Shown one piece after another: positions 24,605 to 32,983 of a stretch of 33,066 nucleotides of DNA (within the stretch, counting starts at the first letter, position 1; every line of letters starts with the position of its first letter). The stretch spans positions 1 through 33,066 of the forward strand of contig JANXSG010000202.1 of the NCBI GenBank assembly GCA_025352825.1, in the 5' to 3' direction. The translations under genes and the position numbers were made by a program. The DNA is from Chthonomonadaceae bacterium. Its GTDB lineage: Bacteria > Armatimonadota > Chthonomonadetes > Chthonomonadales > Chthonomonadaceae. Under the pieces are notes generated by a model, which had not been told where the DNA came from, searched no databases, and worked only from the letters and a program-made list of their open reading frames with translations.

Positions 24605-25607
24605 TCCGTTTCTGCTGGAGAGTTTCGTACTGGGCGGCAGTCAGGTTTAATCGAGATGCCTGTTCTTCACCATCGGGGAATACACCGGGAGATGCTTTCC
24701 ATCGATCGTGAAGCCACAGCCACTGCGTAGGGTTTTTACGTATCTGAGCTTCCAGTCGGGCATTTATCAGGGTCATCACTCGTTCAACATCCGCCTGGTG
24801 ATTCTCTGTTTTCTCTACGATGACAGGCGTTTCGAAAGTAAGGTGAAATCTTCCGTCCTCTCCTCGAATACACCAGCTAAAAAGCAGTGGCGCTTTAGTA
24901 CGGAGATGCAGAACGGCCGGGCCGTCGACGGTGCCGGTAGGCTGGCCAAAGAAAGGCACAAATACATCGGCTGCATTTTGATCTGGCAGCAGAGCGACGA
25001 TCTCGTTCCGTTTGAGTGCCTTCAGTATCCCCCGAGCCGAGTTTCCTCTATAGAGAACATTAGCTCCATTTCCAATTCGTGTCTCAGCCATTAATTTTGT
25101 GGTGGCAGGATCCCTGGCATCCCGAGCGACCACATTAAGCGTGTAGCCTCGTTGTGTGAGCCATCGCCCGATGAATTCCCAGTTGCCAAAATGACCCGTT
25201 ATCAACAGAGACCCATCGCCACTTTTGAGAGCTTCACGGATATTCTCCTCGCCGATGACTACGGAAACATTGTCAATTTCAGCATCTAATATTTGAGGCA
25301 TTTTTATGAACTCAATAGCCCATTGACCGAAGTGCCTAAAGACGGCCTTTGCCATTTTCTTCTGCTCTATTTCGTCTATCTGGTCGCCGTAAATGAGTTG
25401 GATATTCTTGTGTGCTACGCGCCGGTATCTGGATAGTCCTCTGTACAGAACGATACCTAAGGAGCCCCCAAATCGCCTTGCGGATGACATAGTGAGTGCA
25501 CGTATAGGCGGGAGTATTGCTGCAAGGCAAATTCTACCCACAAATCTTTCGATTCTTTTTTTGTAGGGAACCGCGGGTACAGATAAGGATTTAGTCTGGT
25601 CACTCAT
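24591..25607 (-). CDS. lpxL: Lipid A biosynthesis acyltransferase, LpxL/HtrB-like
   Basis: This 338-residue membrane-associated acyltransferase adds a secondary acyl chain to Kdo-lipid A. The HxxxxE active-site motif is H139-E144 in ITGHFGNWEF. The second conserved block is VLYRGNSARGILKALKRNEIVALLPDQNA, and PFFGQPTGTVDGPAVLHLRTKAPLL completes the family pattern. An N-terminal hydrophobic segment (CLAAILPPIRAL) anchors it. It overlaps lpxK by eight bases upstream and the GT9 gene by 14 bases downstream, in one operon. The acyl length preference cannot be read from sequence. Confidence 0.9.
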   Translation of the reverse strand: MSDQTKSLSVPAVPYKKRIERFVGRICLAAILPPIRALTMSSARRFGGSLGIVLYRGLSRYRRVAHKNIQLIYGDQIDEIEQKKMAKAVFRHFGQWAIEFIKMPQILDAEIDNVSVVIGEENIREALKSGDGSLLITGHFGNWEFIGRWLTQRGYTLNVVARDARDPATTKLMAETRIGNGANVLYRGNSARGILKALKRNEIVALLPDQNAADVFVPFFGQPTGTVDGPAVLHLRTKAPLLFSWCIRGEDGRFHLTFETPVIVEKTENHQADVERVMTLINARLEAQIRKNPTQWLWLHDRWKASPGVFPDGEEQASRLNLTAAQYETLQQKRNESA

Positions 25608-26688
25608 AATTGAATTCTATTTCAGAGAATACTTTTTGAATTAAGAAACTCAGGTTGTCAATCTCCATCTCGACATGGAGTGCATATATTGGAAGCCGAA
25701 AATCTGCTCTTTGTATTTTAACAGCATCTTTCGAAGTTGTCACCACAGCTTCTGCTCCAAGCTGATGTGCACGCTCACATATACTGGTCAAATCCTGGCT
25801 GGAAAGCGTAGTGTGATCTCTGAAACGCGATCTCTCAAGAATATGCACTCCTAAGAGTTGTACAGTATTTTCGAATCCTTCGGGATTGCCAAGTGCCGAG
25901 TATACCGCAATTTTTCTATCCTGCAGCCAGTTTGTGGGTATCGCTGTGCCATCCTCAAGGTTCTGCAAATAGACAGGAACTAGCTTCGAGAGATAAATTG
26001 GCCGATCTGGAGCCAATTCCTGCACCTGACTTTTGAGAGAAGTAATCCGTTCGTTATCACATCTACTGCTGTTGGTGAGTACGACGACTCCTGCTCTTTT
26101 AAGATGAGAGAGCGGTACGCGAAGCAGGCCTCTCGGTAATGTCCATCCATTATCAAATGGTGCAGCAGCGTTCAACAACACAATATCGAGATCCCGATGA
26201 AGCTGCCAGTACTGAAATCCGTCATCAAGTAAGACGATGTCTGGGTGGAATAGTTCAATGGCTTTAGTTCCTGTTAACCTTCTGTCCTTGCCGGCGATGA
26301 CAGGAATTCCCGGGAGGGATTGGGCAAGAAGAAATGCCTCGTCACCAGCCTCTTCGGCAGTGAGAAAAACTCTATCATGATCCGAAACCACAGCCGATCC
26401 AAACTCATTTTTTCCGCGATATCCACGGCTGAGTACAACAACATTTTTCCCCGCAGCCTGTAAAGCTTTACAGAGCATTATTGTGAAAGGAGTTTTCCCA
26501 GTTCCGCCTGTGGTGAGATTTCCGATCGATACTACTCTGCATTGCAAACGGGATTGTTTTCGAATTCCAATATGAAAAGGCATCAGATAGACTGCTAGAA
26601 CGCCACAATATAGAAACGCGAGAAGCGTCATCAGGAGACGAAGTACCCACGGCCAAAATCCCTTCTTGCCGTTCATAACTTCCAGCAT
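25600..26688 (-). CDS. lpxK: Tetraacyldisaccharide 4'-kinase
   Basis: LpxK phosphorylates the 4' position of the lipid A precursor with ATP at the inner membrane. The 362-residue length is close to the usual one. The N-terminus carries a membrane helix (WVLRLLMTLLAFLYCGVLAVY) followed by the P-loop GNLTTGGTGKT (56-66). VVVLSRGYRGK, then AGDEAFLLAQ, and LDDGFQYWQLHRDLDIVLL are family hallmarks. It starts eight bases after the waaA stop and overlaps the lpxL-like gene by eight bases. Confidence 0.95.
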   Translation of the reverse strand: MLEVMNGKKGFWPWVLRLLMTLLAFLYCGVLAVYLMPFHIGIRKQSRLQCRVVSIGNLTTGGTGKTPFTIMLCKALQAAGKNVVVLSRGYRGKNEFGSAVVSDHDRVFLTAEEAGDEAFLLAQSLPGIPVIAGKDRRLTGTKAIELFHPDIVLLDDGFQYWQLHRDLDIVLLNAAAPFDNGWTLPRGLLRVPLSHLKRAGVVVLTNSSRCDNERITSLKSQVQELAPDRPIYLSKLVPVYLQNLEDGTAIPTNWLQDRKIAVYSALGNPEGFENTVQLLGVHILERSRFRDHTTLSSQDLTSICERAHQLGAEAVVTTSKDAVKIQRADFRLPIYALHVEMEIDNLSFLIQKVFSEIEFNYE

Positions 26689-26696
26689 ATACAGTT

Positions 26697-28055
26697 CTAT
26701 AAAACCCTCGCATTATCCAGGAAATTGGCTGCACTAGTAGTATCCTGGTACAGTAGATTCACGATTTCGGATGCATATCTCATCGCAATCCCACGGTTGC
26801 TCTTTATCAGCGAGATGGCTGTCTCACTGATTGAAGATAATCGCGCAGAATCCGAAAGCAGCTCTTCGGTCTTGATTTCTAAATCTGATCCATTTTGGAT
26901 TTGAAATGCAATACCTGCCTGCGAAGCCAACGCAAATTCCGAACGGATTGTTGCTATCTGCGGACCTACAAAGACCGGTTTTCCATGTGCCAGAGGCTGC
27001 AATATATTCTGACCGCCTCCCTTAACCACAGGCGGAATGCTATTGCCAACAAAAGTGATGGCAGCGACCGCATAGACGTTGGCCAGTTCTCCAATCGTAT
27101 TCAAAATAAGCTGACGAGAACCCGGTGTGCTGATGTTTGGCTCTGTGCGCAGTGCAGGAAGAAACCCAGCAGCCTGCATTGATGACCTTAGTTCGTCAGC
27201 CCGTTTAATATCCCTCGGAGCAATAATCAGGCATAAATCAGGAAATCGCTTAAGCAGTTCAGTGTACGCGTAAATAATCTCGTTTTCTTCTTCACTGCTT
27301 CGGCTGCTGCCAGCAACGAAAATAGGGGCGTTTTCAGGCATCCTGAGAGATTTCCGAAGGGTTAGAATATCATCGGGTGTTAGTTCGGAAATCTCCTGAT
27401 CAAACTTGGAGTTGCCCAGCACCATCACCTTCTGTGGCTCAGAAATCTTGCCTAACTTCATAAATCGCATTTTGTCCGCTTCAGATTGAACCAGCAGCAG
27501 ATCCATATTATCGAGCATCCATCGATATAGCCAGGGCGCATACCCGCTGGCACGTTGAAAGCTTCTCTCAGATAGCCTTGCATTGACCATAGCGGTGACT
27601 GTGCGATGCTGCTTCAAATCGTGCAGAACGTTCGGCCATAACTCACTTTCCAGGCTGATATAACAACATGGATTGATTTTCCGTACAACTCTTTTCGTGA
27701 CCCAAGGAAGATCGACAGGGGCATAAAAAAGGCCATCGATGTATGGTTTCGCCTGCTGCAAACCTATTTCGTGCCCAGCAGGGGTTATCACTGAAAGTAT
27801 TATTGTCTGATCAGGAAGCAGCTTTCTTAGTTCACGAAGTATTGGAACGGCAGCTACCACCTCTCCTGCGGATACTGCATGAACCCAAATTGGCGAATTC
27901 CCTATTTTCGACAAAAAATGATCCGGGTAAACTCCCCAACGTTCTCTCCATCCCTCTTTTGATTTTCCTGTAAGGTATCTAATGATCACAACAAATACAA
28001 TCACTGGCGATAATACCAACAAACACAAGTTGTGTATCTGATAGGGGAATCGCAA
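26697..28055 (-). CDS. waaA: 3-deoxy-D-manno-octulosonic acid (Kdo) transferase
   Basis: WaaA (KdtA) adds Kdo to the lipid A precursor from CMP-Kdo. This 452-residue GT-B protein has an N-terminal membrane anchor (LLVLSPVIVFVVIIRYL), the acceptor-side WVHAVSAGEVVAAVPI with catalytic E65, LESELWPN, and the donor-side FVAGSSRSSEEE. GGGQNILQPLAHGKPVFVGP is the CMP-Kdo-binding segment. The start is a TTG at 28055, supported by AGGAA about nine bases upstream. It begins the tight block waaA-lpxK-lpxL-waaC, with a 339-base leader region before it that probably holds the promoter. Confidence 0.95.
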   Translation of the reverse strand: MRFPYQIHNLCLLVLSPVIVFVVIIRYLTGKSKEGWRERWGVYPDHFLSKIGNSPIWVHAVSAGEVVAAVPILRELRKLLPDQTIILSVITPAGHEIGLQQAKPYIDGLFYAPVDLPWVTKRVVRKINPCCYISLESELWPNVLHDLKQHRTVTAMVNARLSERSFQRASGYAPWLYRWMLDNMDLLLVQSEADKMRFMKLGKISEPQKVMVLGNSKFDQEISELTPDDILTLRKSLRMPENAPIFVAGSSRSSEEENEIIYAYTELLKRFPDLCLIIAPRDIKRADELRSSMQAAGFLPALRTEPNISTPGSRQLILNTIGELANVYAVAAITFVGNSIPPVVKGGGQNILQPLAHGKPVFVGPQIATIRSEFALASQAGIAFQIQNGSDLEIKTEELLSDSARLSSISETAISLIKSNRGIAMRYASEIVNLLYQDTTSAANFLDNARVL

Positions 28056-28077
28056 ATCTTAGATTCCTGAACCTTTC

Positions 28078-28093
28078 TGTGACATATATCACG
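28078..28093. promoter_or_regulatory. CRP/FNR-like site upstream of waaA
   Basis: TGTGA-CATATA-TCACG matches the CRP consensus TGTGA-N6-TCACA at nine of ten fixed positions. It lies 22 bases upstream of the TTG start of waaA, so it may block transcription or be part of the leader. Confidence 0.35.
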
Positions 28094-28106
28094 CAATAGA
28101 TGTGAG

Positions 28107-28135
28107 CGAATTCATAGATAATATATCAGAATTCG
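28107..28135. promoter_or_regulatory. Inverted repeat CGAATTC...GAATTCG in the waaA leader
   Basis: The arms CGAATTC (28107-28113) and GAATTCG (28129-28135) are separated by 15 bases that include GATA and TATC. A TATAAT on the minus strand (28188-28183) lies upstream of it. The rest of 28056-28394 has no gene. Confidence 0.3.
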
Positions 28136-28361
28136 TTTATACTATTATCATCACTCGAGACGGTGATCTAAGATAAATCCCGATTATAGGGAGAGATCAC
28201 ACAGAGTACGCAGCGCTATCGGCCCACACTCATCAGCCATGCTGAGCAAGAGATCAGTATATCAATGAAGATATGCTGGTTATCGGTCGATAAGCCTGGG
28301 ACATTCTGTACGCGGATGGCTGAGTATGCCTTGATATTCAGTCCGGAGCGCGAATTTCAGC

Positions 28362-28396
28362 GAGAGCCTCCTTTGCCGGAAACTCAGGAGGCTCTC
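28362..28396. terminator. Hairpin at the end of the DUF374 acyltransferase gene
   Basis: GAGAGCCTCC (28362-28371) pairs perfectly with GGAGGCTCTC (28387-28396), a 10-bp stem with a 15-base loop. It overlaps the stop codon of the minus-strand acyltransferase. No T run follows on the minus strand, so termination would be imperfect. On the plus strand ATTTTAT follows. Confidence 0.45.
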
Positions 28397-29138
28397 ATTT
28401 TATCGGCCATATATTCGGGTATTCGGTATGGCCTGCGAGTCTTTCTGCTTCACACTCAACTCGGTTAATTGCAAACTCGAGTTTTTCGGCATACTCTTTA
28501 CGTTTTTCATCATTCAAATCTACAGGAATTACTATTGCTTCCCCAACAACGATAAATGTGCGCGCAAATAGTTTAGGAACAAAATAGGAATCCCAACTGC
28601 TGAATAGTCGGCGCCGATCAGCAGATATTCCCATAGGTATTATGGGAACTCCAGACTTTTCTGCCATGAGAATCACCCCCAATTGTACCTTATGCGTAGG
28701 GCCGCGGGGGCCATCAGGCGTGAAGGCGAGTACGCCGCCTTCCTTCACCTTACGTGCCATCTGCAAAGCCCCTTTTACTCCACCTCTGCCAGTAGATCCA
28801 CGTACCGTCTGGAATCCAAATCTTTTGAATATATTATTTTGCAGCTCACCATCCCGGGAAAGTGAGATAAGAGCCCAAAATCCCCTGCCTCGAAATAGAT
28901 TTGCCGGAACAAAGGATCTGCCATGCCAGGTAACAAAAATGGAGCCAGAGCCCGAAAAGTTTAGGTTGGATTCGTTCACGATCTTTATTCTTAACGTAGA
29001 GTAAACAACTCTGGCCCATGCGTATAGAATACCCCCATATACTATGCTTCGCCGGGCTAATTTGGCTCTTTTTGCCTTGTCAGCTTCCAGCTCTGTCTCG
29101 TTCGAGGATGATGCAGCTTGCGGCGAGGAAACATTCAT
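28395..29138 (-). CDS. DUF374 lysophospholipid acyltransferase-like protein
   Basis: This protein has 247 residues from the ATG at 29138; an upstream TTG at 29165 is possible and neither has a clear ribosome-binding site. The DUF374 motifs are present: VTWHGRSFVPANLF (catalytic-type His near residue 72), SLSRDGELQN, VRGSTGRGGVKGALQMARKV and AFTPDGPRGPTHKVQLG. The family adds acyl chains to lipids and is often found in LPS loci, where some members act on Kdo-lipid A. One weakly hydrophobic N-terminal helix (YGGILYAWARVVY) could attach it to the membrane. It lies between the msbA-like gene and waaA, separated from both by repeats or leader sequence. Confidence 0.85.
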   Translation of the reverse strand: MNVSSPQAASSSNETELEADKAKRAKLARRSIVYGGILYAWARVVYSTLRIKIVNESNLNFSGSGSIFVTWHGRSFVPANLFRGRGFWALISLSRDGELQNNIFKRFGFQTVRGSTGRGGVKGALQMARKVKEGGVLAFTPDGPRGPTHKVQLGVILMAEKSGVPIIPMGISADRRRLFSSWDSYFVPKLFARTFIVVGEAIVIPVDLNDEKRKEYAEKLEFAINRVECEAERLAGHTEYPNIWPIK

Positions 29139-29202
29139 TGAAGTGTCCGATATCAAGTAGATCAAGATACAATGTGGATGTCTGATTTTGGCGAGTGTAG
29201 AT

Positions 29203-29225
29203 AGTTTAGCTTAAACTGCTAAACT
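29203..29225. promoter_or_regulatory. Palindrome AGTTTAGC...GCTAAACT
   Basis: Perfect eight-base arms at 29203-29210 and 29218-29225 surround TTAAACT, which itself nests as a second, overlapping inverted repeat. It is 65 bases upstream of the DUF374 gene start on the minus strand, so it could be an operator. It has no T run. Confidence 0.35.
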
Positions 29226-29276
29226 GGTAAAACCTGAATATAGTTTACCTCACTCCTTGATAAATGAGGGCAAATC

Positions 29277-29390
29277 CACCTCACCCCAACCCCTCTCCCG
29301 CCCGTTCGTTCCTCACTGGGAGAGGGACAAATGCACCTCACCCCAACTTCTCTCCCGCCCGTTCGTTCCTCACTGGGAGAGGGGCAAATG
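29277..29390. repeat. Two tandem 57-bp units of the dispersed repeat family
   Basis: Units at 29277-29333 and 29334-29390 differ at three of 57 positions. Each begins CACCTCACCCCAAC and contains CTCTCCCGCCCGTTCGTTCC and CACTGGGAGAGG, so each can fold into its own hairpin. They lie in the 388-base gap between the DUF374 gene and the msbA-like gene. Translated frames across them are artefacts. Confidence 0.9.
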
Positions 29391-29400
29391 CATAATTTCG

Positions 29401-29459
29401 CCTCCCCCTCTCCTTTGCGAGGAACGAGCAAGATGGTAGAGGGGGTCGGGGGGTGAGGT
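29401..29459. repeat. Dispersed palindromic repeat, copy in the other orientation
   Basis: It starts CCTCCCCCTCTCC, continues TTTGCGAGGAACGAGCAAGA and ends GGGGTCGGGGGGTGAGGT. Its middle is nearly identical to that of the copy at 8783-8851. With 29277-29390 it makes a cluster of three units. From 29460 to 29526 nothing else is seen. Confidence 0.75.
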
Positions 29460-29526
29460 AAAGAAACCCCCCGCCTTGTTTCAGGGAAAATGAGGGATGG
29501 GGTAGCTGACCAAGCGAGGGTCTATT

Positions 29527-31344
29527 CTATTCATATCCACGCAGTTGTGTCTCGTATAGGCGGGCATAGTACCCCCCAGCGGCTATCAGTTCCCTATGCG
29601 AGCCCATCTCAACAATTTTACCATCCTGCATGGCTAAAATGCGGTTTGCATTGATAATTGTAGAAAGCCTATGGGCGATTACTATAGTGGTTCTGCCTTT
29701 CATGAGTTCATCTAAAGCCTTTTGTACTAGCTCCTCTGAAGATGCGTCCAGAGAAGAAGTCGCTTCATCCAAGATAAGCAGTCCAGGGTTCATCAAGATA
29801 GCTCGAGCGATGGCAATGCGCTGCTTCTCACCGCCCGATAGGCGTATACCACGCTCTCCAATTACCGTATCGAATTTAAGCGGCATACCTTCAATAAAGG
29901 ATGCGTTTGCCGAATAAGCAGCCATTTGAATATCTTCTTCAGTTGTATTTCTGTTACCATAGGCGATATTATCTCGAAGTGTGCCTGCAAAAAGCCAGGT
30001 CTCCTGAGGTACGATTCCTATCTGTCGCCGAAGTGTTTCCAGCTTCAGGCTTTTCAATGGAATGCCATCAATAGTTATCTCACCGTGGGTTGGATCATAA
30101 AATCGTGGGATCAGATCAACGAGCGTGCTCTTCCCCGATCCGGTCGATCCTACAAGCGCCACTACTTCACCAGGGCGAACATCAAAAGTAATATTTTTCA
30201 GTACCGCCGGACCCTCTTCGCTATATTGGAATGAGACATTATTGAAATGAATTCTGCCTTCGAGATTTACAATTTCGATGGGATGAGAACACTCTTTTAC
30301 TTCCGCTTCGACATCCAGAACACCTTCAAAAATCCTTCCTGCTGCCGCCAGTGCCTGTGCTCGCATCGTGGCGATACCCCCCACATCTCCGGCAGATCGC
30401 GCCATCGCATTAAGAAGGTATATGAAAGCTACAAGATCACCCTGCACCATGCCGCCCGCAATATGGAATGTAGAAAGTGCTGGGAGGGAGGTAGAACCGG
30501 GATGCGCAGTCAACCACAGCAGCTGCATGTGTTTTTGGGCCTCAATGGTCCATGCGACATAGTTACCGCCAAGATACAACACAAGTGCGATTCCAAATGC
30601 TCCGATAAAATCGACGAGCGGCCTCATCTCAGCGCTTTTCTTGGCCGCTTTCAGTACAGTGGCAAGTGTACGATGATTCTCCGTTGAAAAGCGTGCTATT
30701 TCGTGCTCTTCCGTTGCAAACGATTTGATGATTCGGACACCTGCCACAGTCTCTTCTATAATCGTGGTGACATCCGAAAGTTTCTGCTGAACTGCGCCCG
30801 AAATCACGCGTATACGTTTCCCGATTCTTGATATTACAGTCGCCATAAAAGGGATAAATATGAGCGAGACGATGGCAAGTTTCGGGCTGTACCAGAATAG
30901 AGCTACCAGACTGACGAGGATAGTAATGGGAGCTGCAATGACATCGCGGAGGCTCATGGCTGCATTTTGGATTACTGGTACATCGTTGGTCAGTGTCGAC
31001 ATGATCGCGCCGGTACGTGTGCGATTAAAATATGATAATGAAAGCGAATGGAGATGAGCGTAAATCTCGTCCCTGAGGTTGGTAGCTATTCGGTTTGCAA
31101 CCAGTGACAGTAGATAGCTCTGCCCGAATGAGAATAGTCCTTTCACGAGGAATACAATCAGTAGTAGCCCGCATAAAAAGTTTAGATGGCCAGTGTGCCC
31201 ATTCGCCATAGCATCGAGAGCATGCTTCAACAGCCAGCTCATACTGATAGTGATGAGGGCAGTAATTCCGGCGCATACCAAACCAAATGCGAGCGTTGCG
31301 CGATGTGGTTTTATATATTGTAGAAGTCTTCGTTGCGTATCCAT
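29527..31344 (-). CDS. msbA: ABC exporter, MsbA-like lipid A flippase
   Basis: This 605-residue half-transporter has six membrane helices and one nucleotide-binding domain. The membrane part runs to about residue 340, with helices around 18-38, 55-75, 135-175, 245-265 and 300-315. The NBD contains Walker A GSTGSGKST (399-407), Q-loop VPQETWLF, signature LSGGEKQR (502-509), Walker B LLILDEATSSLD and the IAHRLSTI switch region. The loop between helices 5 and 6 is enlarged (about 268-295, QKHMQLLWLTAHPGSTSLP). Its position 27 bases after lpxB and the LPS neighbourhood support a lipid A flippase role; in isolation the family assignment would only be ABC exporter. Confidence 0.88.
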   Translation of the reverse strand: MDTQRRLLQYIKPHRATLAFGLVCAGITALITISMSWLLKHALDAMANGHTGHLNFLCGLLLIVFLVKGLFSFGQSYLLSLVANRIATNLRDEIYAHLHSLSLSYFNRTRTGAIMSTLTNDVPVIQNAAMSLRDVIAAPITILVSLVALFWYSPKLAIVSLIFIPFMATVISRIGKRIRVISGAVQQKLSDVTTIIEETVAGVRIIKSFATEEHEIARFSTENHRTLATVLKAAKKSAEMRPLVDFIGAFGIALVLYLGGNYVAWTIEAQKHMQLLWLTAHPGSTSLPALSTFHIAGGMVQGDLVAFIYLLNAMARSAGDVGGIATMRAQALAAAGRIFEGVLDVEAEVKECSHPIEIVNLEGRIHFNNVSFQYSEEGPAVLKNITFDVRPGEVVALVGSTGSGKSTLVDLIPRFYDPTHGEITIDGIPLKSLKLETLRRQIGIVPQETWLFAGTLRDNIAYGNRNTTEEDIQMAAYSANASFIEGMPLKFDTVIGERGIRLSGGEKQRIAIARAILMNPGLLILDEATSSLDASSEELVQKALDELMKGRTTIVIAHRLSTIINANRILAMQDGKIVEMGSHRELIAAGGYYARLYETQLRGYE

Positions 31345-31371
31345 GGTTCCGTTTATTTCGATACACCGACC

Positions 31372-32727
31372 CTATTTTGATCGGGCGAGCTCCATAACCA
31401 GCTTTGCTGTTTTGAAACTGGCTCCGGGTTCACCCAGAGAAGCACGTACTTCCTTCAAATCTGACCTTGCTTGTTGGCGGCATTCCGGGTCATTAAGCAG
31501 TTGCAGCCCGTGCTCCGCGATTGCCTCAGGAGGGGCATTCTGCAGAATTAATTCTGGAACTATCATTCTGCCAGCGAGTATATTTGGAAGTCCTATAAAT
31601 GGATATTTCTTGATACCTCGGAGCTTATACTCCAGCTCAAATAGACGTGATCCACGATACATAATCACCATGGGAGTGGTGAAAATGGCAGCTTCTAGAG
31701 TAGCTGTCCCTGAGCAAGTCAGAAGCACGTTTGAGTGTGCCATAAGTTCATACGAAATCCCTTTTGCTAATACTGTAGGAGGCAGTGCTTTCGATTTTGC
31801 TTTGTCGGAACGATCCTGTCGTTTAATCTCTGTGTCCAGCGCTTCCATGGGAAGCACCACACCGCCTACTGTAACCAGTCCGGTAGTTTTAGCCGAGGCA
31901 AGTGAGCTTGCTTTTCGAGCAACAGGCTTCCACACCTTGGTCTCAGCCTCCTGAGCGAACTCGTGCCAAATGTCGCTGAGTCGCTCTCGGAGCTCTTTGT
32001 GCCCGGAAAGGTATCCAGCCATCATCTCTTCCGATATCGAGGAAGCGACTCCGATGATAAACTGAGCATCGGGTACCTTCTGATAGATGAGTCTAGCCGC
32101 ATCCAACAGCGCGGGCATGTTGTGAATTACTTCATGTTTTCGGCTTCCTGGCAACAGTCCTATGATAGGATGTGTGGGATCCATTCCGAACTGGTCTGCA
32201 AATTCATTCCGAGACATTTCGGATTTAACACGCTCCAGAAGCGGATGCCCCACCATGACTGCATGTGCACCCAATCTGTTGAATCTGTCTGCCGACCATT
32301 GGAAAGGTGTAGCCACCACATCTGTGATCCTGGCTAGCTTAGCCCCATTATCACCCGAACGACGCCAGGCTCCGGGAGGGAAATAGTAGAGTACCTTGAT
32401 GCCAATCTGTTTGCAATAGCGTGCGACTCGTACGTTGAAAGCTCCGAAATCGATCAAGACTACGACATCTGGCCTTCTCTCGTGAAGTGCTTTCTTTACA
32501 AGCGGAGATATCTGAGTAAGCATTCGAGGAACTTTGCTCAGAGTTTCAATAATACCAATTGCTCCCCAACTGGCGCTATCTGCGAGGATCTCCACTCCAG
32601 CCTCGTGCATTGAACTGCTGCCTAGTCCCCAAAAAGTACAGTCTGGGTCAATTTTCCTCAGTTCACGAGCAAGTGCACCACCAATAAGATCACCAGATAG
32701 CTCACCAGAAAAAATGGCAATTTTCAC
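31372..32727 (-). CDS. lpxB: Lipid-A-disaccharide synthase with internal insertion
   Basis: LpxB joins UDP-diacylglucosamine and lipid X to form the lipid A disaccharide at the inner membrane. Typical motifs are IFSGELSGDLIGGALARELR, WGAIGIIETL, PDVVVLIDFGAFNVRVA, VMVGHPLLE, LLPGSRKHEV (191-200) and TCSGTATLEAAIFTTPMVIMY. At 451 residues it is about 70 longer than E. coli LpxB (382). Most of the extra length lies at about 235-320, between the GVASSISEEM strand and VLAKGISYELMAHS, and is charged and low in hydrophobic content. Start ATG 32727 has a weak GGTGA. It begins about 256 bases after the preceding gene's stop; that gap holds a repeat copy. Confidence 0.93.
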   Translation of the reverse strand: MKIAIFSGELSGDLIGGALARELRKIDPDCTFWGLGSSSMHEAGVEILADSASWGAIGIIETLSKVPRMLTQISPLVKKALHERRPDVVVLIDFGAFNVRVARYCKQIGIKVLYYFPPGAWRRSGDNGAKLARITDVVATPFQWSADRFNRLGAHAVMVGHPLLERVKSEMSRNEFADQFGMDPTHPIIGLLPGSRKHEVIHNMPALLDAARLIYQKVPDAQFIIGVASSISEEMMAGYLSGHKELRERLSDIWHEFAQEAETKVWKPVARKASSLASAKTTGLVTVGGVVLPMEALDTEIKRQDRSDKAKSKALPPTVLAKGISYELMAHSNVLLTCSGTATLEAAIFTTPMVIMYRGSRLFELEYKLRGIKKYPFIGLPNILAGRMIVPELILQNAPPEAIAEHGLQLLNDPECRQQARSDLKEVRASLGEPGASFKTAKLVMELARSK

Positions 32728-32875
32728 CGGCGGTACCAGATTTCTATTATGTTCGTGATTTTCTCATACGGATACATTCTTATTTTACTTTTAACCTCAC
32801 TCCACCGTCTCCCTCTCCCGAAGCTTTGGGGGGAAACTAAATCGGAAATCTCAGCCCATGCAGGGAGCGTTTTAA

Positions 32876-32934
32876 CCTCACCCCCTGCTCCCTCTCCCAT
32901 ATTGCTCGTTCCTCGCAAGGGAGAGGGGGTGAGG
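32876..32934. repeat. Dispersed palindromic repeat between lpxA-like end and lpxB
   Basis: CCTCACCC (32876-32883) and GGGTGAGG (32927-32934) form an outer stem. CCCTCTCCC (32890-32898) and GGGAGAGGG (32919-32927) form an inner one around ATATTGCTCGTTCCTCGCAA. It is the inverse orientation of the copies at 8783 and 29401. A more degenerate CCTCACTCC/CTCTCCC string lies at about 32793-32820. Confidence 0.8.
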
Positions 32935-32983
32935 TGGATACGTTTTAACCCCGGCGAAACAACGGAAATTGGGCGTAGCATGA

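Noticed and set aside
28362-28396. Strong intrinsic terminator
   Set aside because: Kept only as a moderate terminator call because no T run follows the stem on the minus strand.
28265-28468. 67-residue plus-strand open frame across the end of the DUF374 gene
   Set aside because: It crosses a strong hairpin and the coding end of the acyltransferase on the other strand; no ribosome-binding site or family.
29219-29439. Open frames on both strands with repeated CICPSPSEERTGGR-like or TSPQ.LSRPFVPHWER-like peptides, resembling a repeat protein
   Set aside because: They are translations of the 57-bp tandem palindromic DNA repeat; the frames stop at its borders and have no ribosome-binding site.
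29277-29459. Possible CRISPR array
   Set aside because: Only two tandem units without unique spacers, each itself palindromic; no cas genes in the window.
31193-31954. 253-residue plus-strand open frame antisense to lpxB and msbA
   Set aside because: It is the shadow of two well-supported genes and has no motif of its own.
32724-32981. 85-residue minus-strand open frame before lpxB
   Set aside because: It runs through a dispersed repeat copy and overlaps the lpxB start; composition is repeat-driven.
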